DNA from: Tsukamurella sp040611135
Lineage (GTDB): Bacteria > Actinomycetota > Actinomycetes > Mycobacteriales > Mycobacteriaceae
Direction: 5' to 3'
NCBI RefSeq assembly: GCF_040611135.1
Contig: NZ_JBEXNL010000003.1
Coordinates: 299,923 to 363,922 of the forward strand
DNA length: 64,000 bases
A model generated the notes under the pieces. That model ran no database searches, was not told where the DNA came from, and saw only the letters and a list, made by a program, of their open reading frames with translations. The position numbers and the translations under genes were made by a program. Shown one piece after another: positions 50,412 to 59,183 of the stretch. Numbering within the stretch: position 1 is the stretch's first letter; each line of letters starts with the position of its first letter.

Positions 50412-51005
50412 TTAAAACTGATGGTTCGTCTCGGCGGCGATCATGAACCCGTGCCCGGAGGCAAGGTGCGTGCGGGTCACGCCGGACGTTCGGACGGTGC
50501 ATCTAAAGCCGTCCGCGGTCAGATTCACGCCGTATCCAAGTACTGGTTCGGGAGAGCGGAACCCGGTGCCGTAGACGACGCCGCCAGCGCACAAGAATGA
50601 CGTGGCACCGGTATTGTCGACGCGCATCCCGTGCCCCCATCCTGGTCCTGCTCCGCAACTGGCGGGGCGAGGTGGGATAGGCGTTGTCGAACCCTGGCAG
50701 CCAGCGCTGGTGCTTCCCGGGGTTCTTAGATCGATACCGCAGGTGAACTTTCCAGAAGGTGTGCTGAAGAAATAGCCGTCGCCGCGGAATCGATACGTCG
50801 CCGGATTGGCTTCGACGTTCGCCGAACTCGGATCGGTCGGGGTGCCGGCGAGGGATGGCGACGTTGTGATGACGCCAGTCGGCACCGCTGGCGTCATGAT
50901 GACCGTTGAAGTGACAGTCGTCGTGTCGGTACTGGAACCGCATCCCGCGATGAGGGTGGGGACCACGGCTAACGCTGCAGCCACGCGGGATGGATGTAGA
51001 TGCAT
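50412..51005 (-). CDS. Putative lipoprotein of unknown function (2)
   Basis: 197 aa. It has a signal with lipobox LIAGC (Cys22), then a long Thr/Ser/Pro-rich spacer, and a domain with Cys residues (KFTCGIDLR, SAGCQGST, PASCGAG, SFLCAGG, GFRCTVRTS). GVVYGTGFRSPEPVLGYGVN and the following sequence resemble small secreted proteins of Mycobacteriales and their phages, which I cannot name. The ATG at 51005 is used. It is on the same strand as lipoprotein 1, 59 bp upstream of it, and the two may form an operon. Confidence 0.7.
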   Translation of the reverse strand: MHLHPSRVAAALAVVPTLIAGCGSSTDTTTVTSTVIMTPAVPTGVITTSPSLAGTPTDPSSANVEANPATYRFRGDGYFFSTPSGKFTCGIDLRTPGSTSAGCQGSTTPIPPRPASCGAGPGWGHGMRVDNTGATSFLCAGGVVYGTGFRSPEPVLGYGVNLTADGFRCTVRTSGVTRTHLASGHGFMIAAETNHQF

Positions 51006-51069
51006 GCGCTGAACGTATGCCCCGTCCCAGCGATGCGGTCCCAAGATTGCGCGGAGTTCATCCGAACGG

Positions 51070-51205
51070 ATGACATGGCACTTTCGAACCGTCTCTCTGG
51101 AGGCGGTGCGGCGGCATCTGGGTGCGGACGCACTACCGGCGGTCACGCCGCGCGGCCTTCGCCACACGCAGGCGACATTGACGCACTCGTTGACGAGATT
51201 CGGCC
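51070..51205 (+). pseudogene. Tyrosine-recombinase (integrase) remnant next to tRNA-Ser
   Basis: A short plus-strand frame reads VRRHLGADALPAVTPRGL, then RHTQATLTHSLTRFG. PRGLRHTQATL matches the conserved Arg-His box (HxxR region) of phage-type tyrosine integrases. The rest of the gene, including the Arg I and Tyr boxes, is absent. It ends about 35 bp from the 3' end of tRNA-Ser(GGA), a classical attachment site. The sequence is short, so chance similarity cannot be excluded. Confidence 0.5.
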
Positions 51206-51240
51206 CGTGCCAGCGTTCATGCTGGTCACGGGCCGATCCG

Positions 51241-51329
51241 TGGCGGAGGATAGGGGATTTGAACCCCTGAGGGCTATTAACCCAACCCGCGTTCCAGGCG
51301 AGCGCCATAGGCCACTAGGCGAATCCTCC
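51241..51329 (-). tRNA. tRNA-Ser (anticodon GGA)
   Basis: Minus strand. The acceptor stem GGAGGAT pairs with ATCCTCC, discriminator G, and CCA is encoded (plus-strand TGG at 51241-51243). The anticodon arm CGCCTGGAACGCGGG gives GGA, reading UCC/UCU. There is a long variable arm and T arm AGGGGTTCAAATCCCCT. Confidence 0.95.
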
Positions 51330-51380
51330 GTGGACCACTGTAGACGAAGGCCCCCGTCGACCCAAACCAGCCCGGACCCG

Positions 51381-51386
51381 TATAGT
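51381..51386 (+). promoter_or_regulatory. -10 element of the SRP RNA promoter
   Basis: TATAGT lies 8 bases before the inferred 5' end of the SRP RNA (51394). The -35 region is not clear; GTCGAC at 51356 is only a weak candidate. Confidence 0.55.
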
Positions 51387-51393
51387 GGTCCAC

Positions 51394-51479
51394 GGACTCC
51401 GCGCGGCGTCCATCCTGTGAACTCCCCCAGGGCGGGAACGCAGCAAGGGTCAACGGGCTCTGGCGGGTGCGCGGAGTCC
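51394..51479 (+). ncRNA. ffs: Signal recognition particle RNA (small bacterial 4.5S type)
   Basis: The ends pair perfectly (GGACTCCGCGC with GCGCGGAGTCC). The apical domain is the conserved Ffh-binding helix with GGCGGGAACGCAGCAAGGGTCA flanked by asymmetric loops, given here only by its position 51431-51452. CCCCTTTT follows as a terminator. This RNA binds Ffh and targets nascent membrane proteins. Confidence 0.95.
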
Positions 51480-51520
51480 CCTTTTCTGTCCGGGCCCGAT
51501 TTCCGCCGGAGGCGCACCCG

Positions 51521-52807
51521 ATGTCCACCTACGTGTCCCTGAGTCAGTCCGAGCTCGCCGATGTCCACGCGAAGCTGACGGAGCTGTTCGAGACGCTGAA
51601 GGCCCAGGGGTTGAAGCTGGATCTCACCCGTGGCAAGCCCGCGCCCGACCAACTCGACCTGTCGAACGCGCTGCTGGCGCTGCCCGGCGAAGGCGACTAC
51701 CGCGCCGCGGACGGCACCGACACCCGGAACTACGGCGGCCTCGCGGGCCTGCCCGAGCTGCGCGCGATCTTCGGGGAGCTGCTCGGCATCCCGGTATCGA
51801 ACCTCTACGCGCAGAACAACTCCAGCCTCGAGATCATGCATCGCTTGATCACCCTGGCGTGGATCCACGGCACCGTCGACGGTGAACGGCCTTGGGGCGC
51901 AGAGGAGTCGGTCAAGTTCCTCTGCCCTGCCCCCGGCTACGACCGGCACTTCGCGATCACGCACGAGTTCGGCATCGAGATGATCGTGGTTCCGCTGAAC
52001 CCGGACGGCCCCGACATGGCCGTGGTCAAGGATCTGGTGGCGAACGACCCCTCGATCAAGGGGATCTGGACCGTGCCGAAGTACGCCAATCCCACGGGCT
52101 CGGTGTACTCCGAGGAGATCACCCGCGAGCTGGTCTCGATGCCGACCGCCGCGCCGGACTTCCGCATCTTCTGGGACAACGCCTACGCCGTGCACCCCCT
52201 GGTGGGCGACGCACCGTCGGACCCGGACGTCCTGGGCCTGGCCGCCGAGGCCGGCCACGCGAACCGACCGTACGTGCTGGCCAGTACCTCGAAGATCACC
52301 TTCGCAGGAGCCGGCGTGAGCTTCCTCGGCGCCTCCGCCGAGAATCTGGCGTGGTACGGGAAGTACACCGGTCTGACCTCGATCGGGCCCGACAAGGTGA
52401 ACCAGCTGCGGCACGCCCGGTTCTTCGGCGACGCCGAGGGCGTGCGGGCCCACATGCGCAAGCATCGCGACCTCATCGCGCCGAAGTTCGCGCGGGTCCT
52501 CGAGATCCTCGAGGCCCGGCTCGGCGCGGCCAAGGTCGCGTCCTGGAGCGAGCCCACGGGCGGCTACTTCATCAGCCTCGACGTGCTCGACGGGACAGCG
52601 GCGCGGACCGTCGCCCTTGCGAAGGAGGCGGGTATCGCCCTGACGGCCGCCGGCGCGACCTTCCCGCACGGGGAGGATCCGCACGACCGGAACATCCGGC
52701 TCGCGCCGACCTTCCCGTCGATCGACGAGCTTGAGACCGCAATGGACGGCGTGGCGACCTGTGTACTCTTGGCTTCTGCTGAAAAGCTGATGTCGCAGCC
52801 CGAATAG
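51521..52807 (+). CDS. aspB: Aspartate aminotransferase-type class I/II aminotransferase (Rv3722c-like)
   Basis: 428 aa PLP enzyme. Visible features: SQSELADVHAKLTELFETLK at the N-terminus, CPAPGYDRHF, VPKYANPTGSVYS, FWDNAYAVHPL with the Asp that contacts the PLP ring, and the PLP lysine in STSKITFAGAGVSF. It matches the unusual group that includes M. tuberculosis Rv3722c, shown to be the principal aspartate aminotransferase. It makes aspartate from oxaloacetate and glutamate. The ATG at 51521 has GGAGG upstream; the longer frame overlaps the SRP RNA. Neighbouring dnaX reproduces the mycobacterial order. Confidence 0.92.
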   Translation: MSTYVSLSQSELADVHAKLTELFETLKAQGLKLDLTRGKPAPDQLDLSNALLALPGEGDYRAADGTDTRNYGGLAGLPELRAIFGELLGIPVSNLYAQNNSSLEIMHRLITLAWIHGTVDGERPWGAEESVKFLCPAPGYDRHFAITHEFGIEMIVVPLNPDGPDMAVVKDLVANDPSIKGIWTVPKYANPTGSVYSEEITRELVSMPTAAPDFRIFWDNAYAVHPLVGDAPSDPDVLGLAAEAGHANRPYVLASTSKITFAGAGVSFLGASAENLAWYGKYTGLTSIGPDKVNQLRHARFFGDAEGVRAHMRKHRDLIAPKFARVLEILEARLGAAKVASWSEPTGGYFISLDVLDGTAARTVALAKEAGIALTAAGATFPHGEDPHDRNIRLAPTFPSIDELETAMDGVATCVLLASAEKLMSQPE

Positions 52808-52835
52808 GGCGGCGAAGAGCAGGAGGATCGCGCCG

Positions 52836-54116
52836 GTGGCGGACGAGAACAGCCGGCGGTTCCCCCGGCAGTGGTGGATGCTGGCCCTCTTCGCGGTGTC
52901 CGCGGGGGCCGCCGTGTGGCAGCAGTTCGTGCGGATCCCGTTCTCCACGCCGATGTACGGGCTGTTCCACAACCAGATCGACGCGGAGGTCTACCGCAAG
53001 GGCGGCCAGATCGTGTCCCACGGCGGCGAGGGACTCTACGACGGTGCCCTGCTCAACGACATCCTGCCCTTCACCTACACGCCCTTCGCCGGCGTGCTGT
53101 TCGTTCCGCTGAGCTGGATGTCCACGGACGTGATGCGCTGGGTCTGGACAGTGGCAGTGCTGCTCGCACTGCTGGCGTGCATCATGATCGCGTTCCGGTT
53201 GCTCGGCTTCGCCCGGGACTGGCGCCTGTGGTTCGCCGGTGTCTGCCTGACGCTCGTGGCGACGGTGCTCGAGCCCGTCCGCACGACGATCTGGTTCGGT
53301 CAGATCAACGTCTTCCTCATGCTGCTCCTGCTGTGGGATCTGGGGCGGCCCACGGGGGCGCGGTTCAAGGGCTTCAGCATCGGCATCGCCGCCGGTATCA
53401 AGCTCACGCCGCTGTTCTTCCTCGCCTACCTCGTCGTGACCGGGCAGTGGCGGGAGGCGCGCAACGCCCTGGGCGCGCTCGTCGGCACCGTCGTGATCGG
53501 GTTCCTGGTGATCCCGCGCGAGTCGTGGAGGTACTGGTCCGGCACGTTCCTCGACGCCACCCGCGTCGGTGAGCCGAACCAGGTGGGCAACCAGTCCATC
53601 AACGGCCTCATCGCCTTCCTCACCCGGGCCGAGAAGCCCTCGACGGTGATCTGGCTCGCGGTCGCCGTGCCCGCCGCGCTCGCGGGGCTGGCGATCGCGG
53701 CGTGGGCGCACCGCCGCGGCGAGACGCTGCTCGCGATCACCGTCGTCGGGCTCACCGCCTGCGCCATATCGCCCTTCTCCTGGGGGCATCACTGGGTGTG
53801 GATCGTGCCGTTGCTGGTCCTGCTGCTCGGTCGTGCGCTGCAGGCGGACGCGTGGGCGGACCGTGCGTTCCCGTTGCTCGCGGCCGCCGGGCTCGTCGCG
53901 GCCACCTTCATCTGGGTGACCTACTTCCCGCATCTGCAGCCCACCGGCGTCGACGACGTCCACGACACGTACGCCATCGGCATCTTCCTGCGGCCGATGG
54001 AGAATCCGCTGCTCAAGGCCCTCGCCGGCGGCGTCTACGTGTGGATCTTCGCCGCGACCCTGCTCGGCGCGACCTGGCATCTGCGGCGGGCGGACCGGGC
54101 CGATCGTGCAGCCTGA
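52836..54116 (+). CDS. Polyprenyl-phosphate-mannose glycosyltransferase-like membrane protein (GT87/DUF2029)
   Basis: 426 aa, GTG start. About ten hydrophobic helices are visible, from WWMLALFAVSAGAAVW to the last WIFAATLLGATW. The first loop has DAEVYRKGGQIVSHGGEGLY and FTYTPFAGVLFVPL, and a later loop NQSINGLIAFL, the pattern of GT-C mannosyltransferases of the PimE/Rv2181 group. The conserved Asp (in QIDAEVYR) is the expected catalytic acidic residue. They add mannose to lipoglycans such as LAM or PIM on the outer face. The specific acceptor cannot be told. Its stop overlaps the next gene by 11 bp. Confidence 0.85.
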   Translation: MADENSRRFPRQWWMLALFAVSAGAAVWQQFVRIPFSTPMYGLFHNQIDAEVYRKGGQIVSHGGEGLYDGALLNDILPFTYTPFAGVLFVPLSWMSTDVMRWVWTVAVLLALLACIMIAFRLLGFARDWRLWFAGVCLTLVATVLEPVRTTIWFGQINVFLMLLLLWDLGRPTGARFKGFSIGIAAGIKLTPLFFLAYLVVTGQWREARNALGALVGTVVIGFLVIPRESWRYWSGTFLDATRVGEPNQVGNQSINGLIAFLTRAEKPSTVIWLAVAVPAALAGLAIAAWAHRRGETLLAITVVGLTACAISPFSWGHHWVWIVPLLVLLLGRALQADAWADRAFPLLAAAGLVAATFIWVTYFPHLQPTGVDDVHDTYAIGIFLRPMENPLLKALAGGVYVWIFAATLLGATWHLRRADRADRAA

Positions 54117-55338
54117 CCGCGTCGCCGAGGACCGCCGGCTGCTCGCATACCTCGGCACCGCGATGATCGCGGGGGGCCAGCCCGTGCACGAGGTGGAGTA
54201 CGACCTGAAGGGCGTCGCCACGGCCCTCGGTTACCCGCTCGCCCAGGTCGGGGCCACCCCGACGGGGCTCACGCTGGGACTCGAGCCGGGCTCCCCGGCC
54301 ACGTTCGAGTCCGTCGCCGGCCCGCTGCGGCTGGATCAGTCAGCGGTCGTGTCGGAGGTCCGCCGGGGCCTGAACGCCCGGCGGCTCACCGTCGACGAGG
54401 CGTTCGCACGGCTGGGGAACCTGCGGTCGCTACCGCACCGCTATCCGCGCTGGTTGCAGGACCTGTCGTGGTCGGTGATCGCGGTCGGGATCGCCATGCT
54501 GCTGCAGCCGGGCTGGCCGAACATCGCCGCCGCCGCGATCGGGGGCGGCGCGGTGATGCTGCTCGTCCGGCTCGCCGGCCGGGTGCGGCTCGCCGCCACG
54601 CTGCTCCCGACGATCGCCGCGTTCGTGGTGGGTACGGGCGTGTTCGCCGCCGCGCAGGCGGGCTGGCTCGACGGTCCGCTGCGCACCCTCCTCGCGCCGC
54701 TGGCCGTCCTCCTTCCGGGCGCGCTGGTCGTGACCGGCATGTCGGAGCTGGCCGCCGGCGCGATGGTGGCGGGCAGTGCCCGGCTCACCTTCGGCACGGT
54801 GCAGTTGCTGCTCTTCTCCCTCGGCATCCTCAGCGCGACGACGGTGCTCGGCGTCGCACCCGAGTTGCTGGCCAACGTGCGGGTGAACCAGTTGGGCGCG
54901 TGGGGGCCGCCGGTCGGGCTCGCGGTGATCTGCGTCGGGCTGTGTCTCAACGAGGGAGCGTCCATGCGCCTGCTGCCGGCGATCGCGGTGGTCGTCGCGG
55001 CGGCGTTCGGGGCGCAGCTCGCGGGGCAGGCCGCGTCGGGTGCGGTGCTGGGCGGCTTCCTCGGCGCGATCGCGGGCAGCCTGGGTGCCTCACTGGCCGC
55101 GTATCTGCGGCCGCAGCTGCCGCGGCTCGTGGTCTTCCTGCCCGCGTTCTGGGTGCTGGTGCCCGGCAGCCTCGGGCTGCTATCGGTCACCTCGGTGGGC
55201 ATCGACCCGCAGCAAGGCGTGCGGACCGTCGTCGACGTCGGCGCGGTCATCTGCGCTTTGGCGTTGGGCCTGCTGTTCGGATCCGCGATGGCGCAGGCCG
55301 CCGCCGGACCGCTCGCGCGGCTTCGCGCGCGTCGGTAA
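54106..55338 (+). CDS. ThrE-type threonine/serine exporter family protein
   Basis: 410 aa, GTG start overlapping the preceding gene. The N-terminal cytosolic domain (LLAYLGTAMIAGGQPVHEVE) matches the ThrE hydrolase-like domain (PF06738), with later membrane helices in two sets (VIAVGIAMLLQPGWPNIAAA, LVVFLPAFWVLVPGSLGLLS), covering ThrE and ThrE_2 in a single chain as in Corynebacterium ThrE. It exports threonine and serine by proton antiport in that species. Substrate here is by homology. Confidence 0.87.
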   Translation: MQPDRVAEDRRLLAYLGTAMIAGGQPVHEVEYDLKGVATALGYPLAQVGATPTGLTLGLEPGSPATFESVAGPLRLDQSAVVSEVRRGLNARRLTVDEAFARLGNLRSLPHRYPRWLQDLSWSVIAVGIAMLLQPGWPNIAAAAIGGGAVMLLVRLAGRVRLAATLLPTIAAFVVGTGVFAAAQAGWLDGPLRTLLAPLAVLLPGALVVTGMSELAAGAMVAGSARLTFGTVQLLLFSLGILSATTVLGVAPELLANVRVNQLGAWGPPVGLAVICVGLCLNEGASMRLLPAIAVVVAAAFGAQLAGQAASGAVLGGFLGAIAGSLGASLAAYLRPQLPRLVVFLPAFWVLVPGSLGLLSVTSVGIDPQQGVRTVVDVGAVICALALGLLFGSAMAQAAAGPLARLRARR

Positions 55339-55394
55339 CGGGTTGTTCATCTGCACACCGAGAGATGTTCAAATGCGCATGTTCCCATGCTGGA

Positions 55395-56864
55395 ATGACG
55401 AAACTCGGTAGTGGCAAAGCCCCGGTGGCTCTCGCGGTGAGCGCCGTGGCAGTGCTCGGCATGGTCGCGGCGTGCGGCGGCGACAACGGCGGTCCCGGCG
55501 TCTCGGGCGAGACCGCGGCGAAGGTCGAGATCAACCGCGCGGCGGCCGGTGACATCACCGCGCACGGCGGTGCCAAGCGTCTCGCCGGCGACCAGACGCA
55601 GGCGATCGCCGACTCGATCCAGCGATCGAAGGCGAAGAACGTGATCCTCGTGATCGGCGACGGCACCGCGAACCAGGAGCTCACGCTGGCGCGGAACTAC
55701 CAGTGGGGCGCCGGCGGCAAGATCCCCGGCATCGACGAGCTGCCGCTCTCCGGCGACTACACCACGTACGCGCTGGACAAGACCACCAAGAAGCCCGACT
55801 ACACCACCGACTCCGCCGCCTCCGGCTCCGCGTGGGCCACCGGTACCAAGACCTACAACGGCGCCGTCGGGGTCGACGTCAACGGCAAGCCGCAGCGCTC
55901 GATCCTCGAGATCGCGCGGGCCAACGGCCGCCGGACCGGCAACGTCACCACCACCGAGCTGCAGGACGCCACCCCCGCCGTGCAGGTCGCGCACGTGGCC
56001 CAGCGCAAGTGCTACGGCCCCGTCGAGACCAAGGAGAAGTGCACCTCCGACGCGCTGGAGAACGGCGGCCTCGGGTCCATCACCGAGCAGCTGCTGGCCG
56101 CCCGTGCGGACGTGACCCTCGGCGGCGGCTGGAAGACCTTCTCGCAGACCGCGACCGCGGGCGAGTACCGGGACAAGACCCTCGAGGCCCAGGCCAAGGA
56201 GCGCGGCTACCAGATCGTCCGTTCCGGCGACGAGCTCGACGCGATCAAGACGGCGGATCAGGACAAGCCGCTGCTCGGCGTATTCGCCGACGGCAACCTG
56301 CCGCGCCTGTGGGACAAGGCGACCGCCACCAAGGACGGCGGCAAGGAGGCGCCGGTCACCTGCGCCCCCAACCCGGCGTTCGGTGCCACCCCCAAGCTCG
56401 CGTCGATGACGAAGAAGGCCATCGACCTGCTCAAGGGCGACAAGGGCTTCTTCCTGCAGGTCGAGTCCGGTTCGGTGGACAAGGCCAATCACGACGCCGA
56501 CCCGTGCGGGCAGATCGGCGAGACCGTGCAGCTGTCCGAGGCCGTGTCCGCGGCGCTCGAGTTCGCCAAGCAGGACAAGGACACCCTGGTCATCGTCACC
56601 GGCGATCACGCGCACACCAGCCAGATCATCGAGGCGGGCACCGTCACCCCCGGCCTGACCCGCACGCTGAACACCAAGGACGGTGGCGTCCTGACCGTCA
56701 ATTACGGAACCTCGCTCGACCCCGGCGAGGAGCAGCACACCGGTGGCCAGGTCCGCATCGCCGCGTACGGCCCCGGCGCCGCGAACGTCGTGGGCGTGAC
56801 GGATCAGACCGACCCGTTCTTCTACATCACCGACGTCCTCGGCCTGGACCGCGACAAGAAGTAG
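55395..56864 (+). CDS. phoA: Alkaline phosphatase (lipoprotein)
   Basis: 489 aa. The signal peptide carries lipobox MVAAC (about residue 25). The phosphatase core has VILVIGDGTANQEL (metal-binding Asp), YTTDSAASGSAWATGTKT (nucleophile Ser in DSAAS), VESGSVDKANHDADP and VIVTGDHAHTSQI (metal-binding Asp and His residues), and EEQHTGGQVRIAAYG (His). It is a secreted phosphomonoesterase for phosphate scavenging. The ATG at 55395 begins the signal peptide. No Pho box is evident upstream, but the 56-bp gap to the exporter gene is short. Confidence 0.93.
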   Translation: MTKLGSGKAPVALAVSAVAVLGMVAACGGDNGGPGVSGETAAKVEINRAAAGDITAHGGAKRLAGDQTQAIADSIQRSKAKNVILVIGDGTANQELTLARNYQWGAGGKIPGIDELPLSGDYTTYALDKTTKKPDYTTDSAASGSAWATGTKTYNGAVGVDVNGKPQRSILEIARANGRRTGNVTTTELQDATPAVQVAHVAQRKCYGPVETKEKCTSDALENGGLGSITEQLLAARADVTLGGGWKTFSQTATAGEYRDKTLEAQAKERGYQIVRSGDELDAIKTADQDKPLLGVFADGNLPRLWDKATATKDGGKEAPVTCAPNPAFGATPKLASMTKKAIDLLKGDKGFFLQVESGSVDKANHDADPCGQIGETVQLSEAVSAALEFAKQDKDTLVIVTGDHAHTSQIIEAGTVTPGLTRTLNTKDGGVLTVNYGTSLDPGEEQHTGGQVRIAAYGPGAANVVGVTDQTDPFFYITDVLGLDRDKK

Positions 56865-56943
56865 AGAGCGCCCCGGGCGGGGCGGCATGTGCACCGACGA
56901 ACCGTCGGCCGTGCATGTCACCCCGTCCCGGTAGCCTGACACC

Positions 56944-59151
56944 GTGGCTCTCTACCGGAAGTACCGTCCAGCGACGTTCGCCGAGGTCGTGGGCCAGGAG
57001 CATGTCACCGAGCCGCTGAGTACAGCGCTCGATTCCGGGCGCATCAACCACGCCTATCTGTTCTCCGGCCCGCGCGGTTGCGGCAAGACCTCGTCGGCCC
57101 GCATCCTGGCGCGCTCGCTCAACTGCGAGCAGGGCCCCACGAGCACGCCGTGCGGGGTCTGCAACTCGTGCGTCGCGCTCGCCCCCGGTGGCCCCGGCAA
57201 TCTCGACGTGACCGAAATGGACGCCGCCTCCCACGGCGGTGTCGACGACGCCCGCGAGCTCCGCGACCGTGCCTTCTACGCCCCGGCCGAGTCCCGCTAC
57301 CGCGTCTTCATCGTGGACGAGGCGCACATGGTCACGCCGCAGGGCTTCAACGCTCTGCTGAAGATCGTGGAGGAGCCGCCGGAGCACCTCATCTTCATCT
57401 TCGCCACCACGGAACCGGAGAAGGTGCTCACCACCATCCGGTCCCGCACCCACCACTACCCGTTCCGGCTGCTTGCGCCCAACGTGATGCGGCCGCTGCT
57501 GGAGAAGATCACGGGCGCCGAGCACGTCGCGGTCGAGCCGCAGGTCTATCCGCTGGTCATTCGCGCCGGCGGTGGCTCCCCGCGTGACTCGCTGTCGATC
57601 ATGGACCAGTTGCTCGCCGGCGCGGGTGCCGAGGGCGTCACCTATCAGCGGGCACTCGGCCTGCTCGGCGTCACCGACACCGCGCTCATCGACGCCGCGG
57701 TCGACGCTCTCGCCACCTCCGACGGTGCCGCGCTGTTCGGCGCCGTGGAGCGGGTGATGGAGGCCGGGCACGATCCCCGTCGGTTCGCCACGGACCTGCT
57801 CGAACGCCTCCGCGACCTGATCCTGCTGCACACCGTTCCCGACGCGGCTGACCGCGGGCTCATCGACGTGCCGGTGGACGTGCTCGAGACCATGCGCGGC
57901 GAGGCCGCGAAGTTGGGTCTGGCCACGCTCACCCGCTGCGCCGAGGTCACGCACGCCTCGCTCGCCGAAATGCGCGGCGCGACGTCGCCTCGGCTGTTGC
58001 TCGAGGTCATGTGCGCGCGCATGCTGCTCCCCGCCGCCGACGACTCGCAGGCCGCCCTCCTGCAGCGCATCGAAGCGCTCGAACGCCGCCCCGCCGGAGC
58101 GCCGCTCGCCGCCGGGTCCGCGCCCTCCGGTCCGGTGCCCGACGGTGCCGCTCCGGCCCAGGCGTCCGCCCCCGCTCCCCAGTCCGACGGTGCCTCCCGC
58201 TTCGTTCGGCCCAGCCAGCGGCAGGCCGAGGCGCCGCCCGCGGCGGCGCCGGAAGCAGCGCCTGTCGCGCCGGAGCCTGCTCCGCAGGAGAGCGCTGCGC
58301 CCGGACCCGTGCCGTTGGCCGAGTCCGAGCCGGTGCTGCACCGGCCCGCCCCGGAGCCCGAGCGGGCTCCGGAGCCGAATCCCGAGCCCGTCGCTGCGCC
58401 GGAGCCGGAAGTGCCGCCGCGTGCGGCGCCGGCCGCGCAGTCGGTCCGGCCCGCGCCGGAGCCGGTCACTCCGCCGGAGCCGGAGTACGAGCCCGAGCGC
58501 GCGCCGGCGCCCCCGGTGGCACCCGCTGCGGCGCACGGACCGTCGGGCCCGTCGATCGACGAGGTCCGCACGGCCTGGCCCAAGGTGCTCCGGGCGGTGA
58601 GCAGCCGCAGCAAGGTCACGGCCACGCTGATGACGAACATGCAGGTGCTCGGCCTGGCGGGGGATGTCCTACATCTCGCGCTGCCGATCCCGGCGTTGCT
58701 CGGCCGGTTCAGCGATCAGCAGCACGTGGGTAACCTGCGCGAGGCGGTGCGCGAGGTCTTCGGCACTCAGTGGAACGTCGAGGTCGGCGACGGCAGCGGT
58801 GCCCGTCCGCAGCAGGGCTCGCCGGCCGCGCAGCCGCAGCAGCGCCCTGCCGCGGAACCACAACGCAAGGCCCCGCCCACCTTCGAACGACGCAGCCGCG
58901 CGGGTGATCAGCGGCCCGATCCCCGGCCCGCCGGCCGGGAGAATCGCGCACCGTCGCACCATGACGACATCCCGCTTCCACCTGAGCCGGACCCCGAGCC
59001 GGCGCCGGTCGAGGAGGTCTCCGAGGAGGAGATGATCGAGGCCGCGCACCGCGAGGACGCCGTGTCGGGCGGCGCCACCGCCCCCCGCCGCGACCCCGAG
59101 GAGATCGCCCTCGAACTGCTCCGCAACGAACTCGGCGCCCGCCCGATCTGA
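56944..59151 (+). CDS. dnaX: DNA polymerase III subunit gamma/tau
   Basis: 735 aa, GTG start. The clamp-loader ATPase has Walker A GPRGCGKTS, a zinc module (LNCEQGPTSTPCGVCNSC), Walker B IVDEAHMVT, and sensor 1 FIFATTEPEKV. The sequence after about residue 390 is a Pro/Ala/Glu-rich linker, then the tau domain (SIDEVRTAWPKVLRAV) and an acidic C-terminus. It loads the beta clamp and couples polymerase and helicase. No obvious AAAAAAG slippery site is seen, so a short gamma form by frameshift is not supported. It is adjacent to the SRP RNA/aminotransferase cluster as in other Mycobacteriales. Confidence 0.94.
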   Translation: MALYRKYRPATFAEVVGQEHVTEPLSTALDSGRINHAYLFSGPRGCGKTSSARILARSLNCEQGPTSTPCGVCNSCVALAPGGPGNLDVTEMDAASHGGVDDARELRDRAFYAPAESRYRVFIVDEAHMVTPQGFNALLKIVEEPPEHLIFIFATTEPEKVLTTIRSRTHHYPFRLLAPNVMRPLLEKITGAEHVAVEPQVYPLVIRAGGGSPRDSLSIMDQLLAGAGAEGVTYQRALGLLGVTDTALIDAAVDALATSDGAALFGAVERVMEAGHDPRRFATDLLERLRDLILLHTVPDAADRGLIDVPVDVLETMRGEAAKLGLATLTRCAEVTHASLAEMRGATSPRLLLEVMCARMLLPAADDSQAALLQRIEALERRPAGAPLAAGSAPSGPVPDGAAPAQASAPAPQSDGASRFVRPSQRQAEAPPAAAPEAAPVAPEPAPQESAAPGPVPLAESEPVLHRPAPEPERAPEPNPEPVAAPEPEVPPRAAPAAQSVRPAPEPVTPPEPEYEPERAPAPPVAPAAAHGPSGPSIDEVRTAWPKVLRAVSSRSKVTATLMTNMQVLGLAGDVLHLALPIPALLGRFSDQQHVGNLREAVREVFGTQWNVEVGDGSGARPQQGSPAAQPQQRPAAEPQRKAPPTFERRSRAGDQRPDPRPAGRENRAPSHHDDIPLPPEPDPEPAPVEEVSEEEMIEAAHREDAVSGGATAPRRDPEEIALELLRNELGARPI

Positions 59152-59183
59152 TCGGGGCGAGCGCCGGGTTTCGGAGAGCGCGA

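Noticed and set aside
56944..59151. Programmed frameshift in dnaX giving a gamma subunit
   Set aside because: I saw no A-rich slippery heptamer with a downstream hairpin; the longer tau-type product alone is supported.
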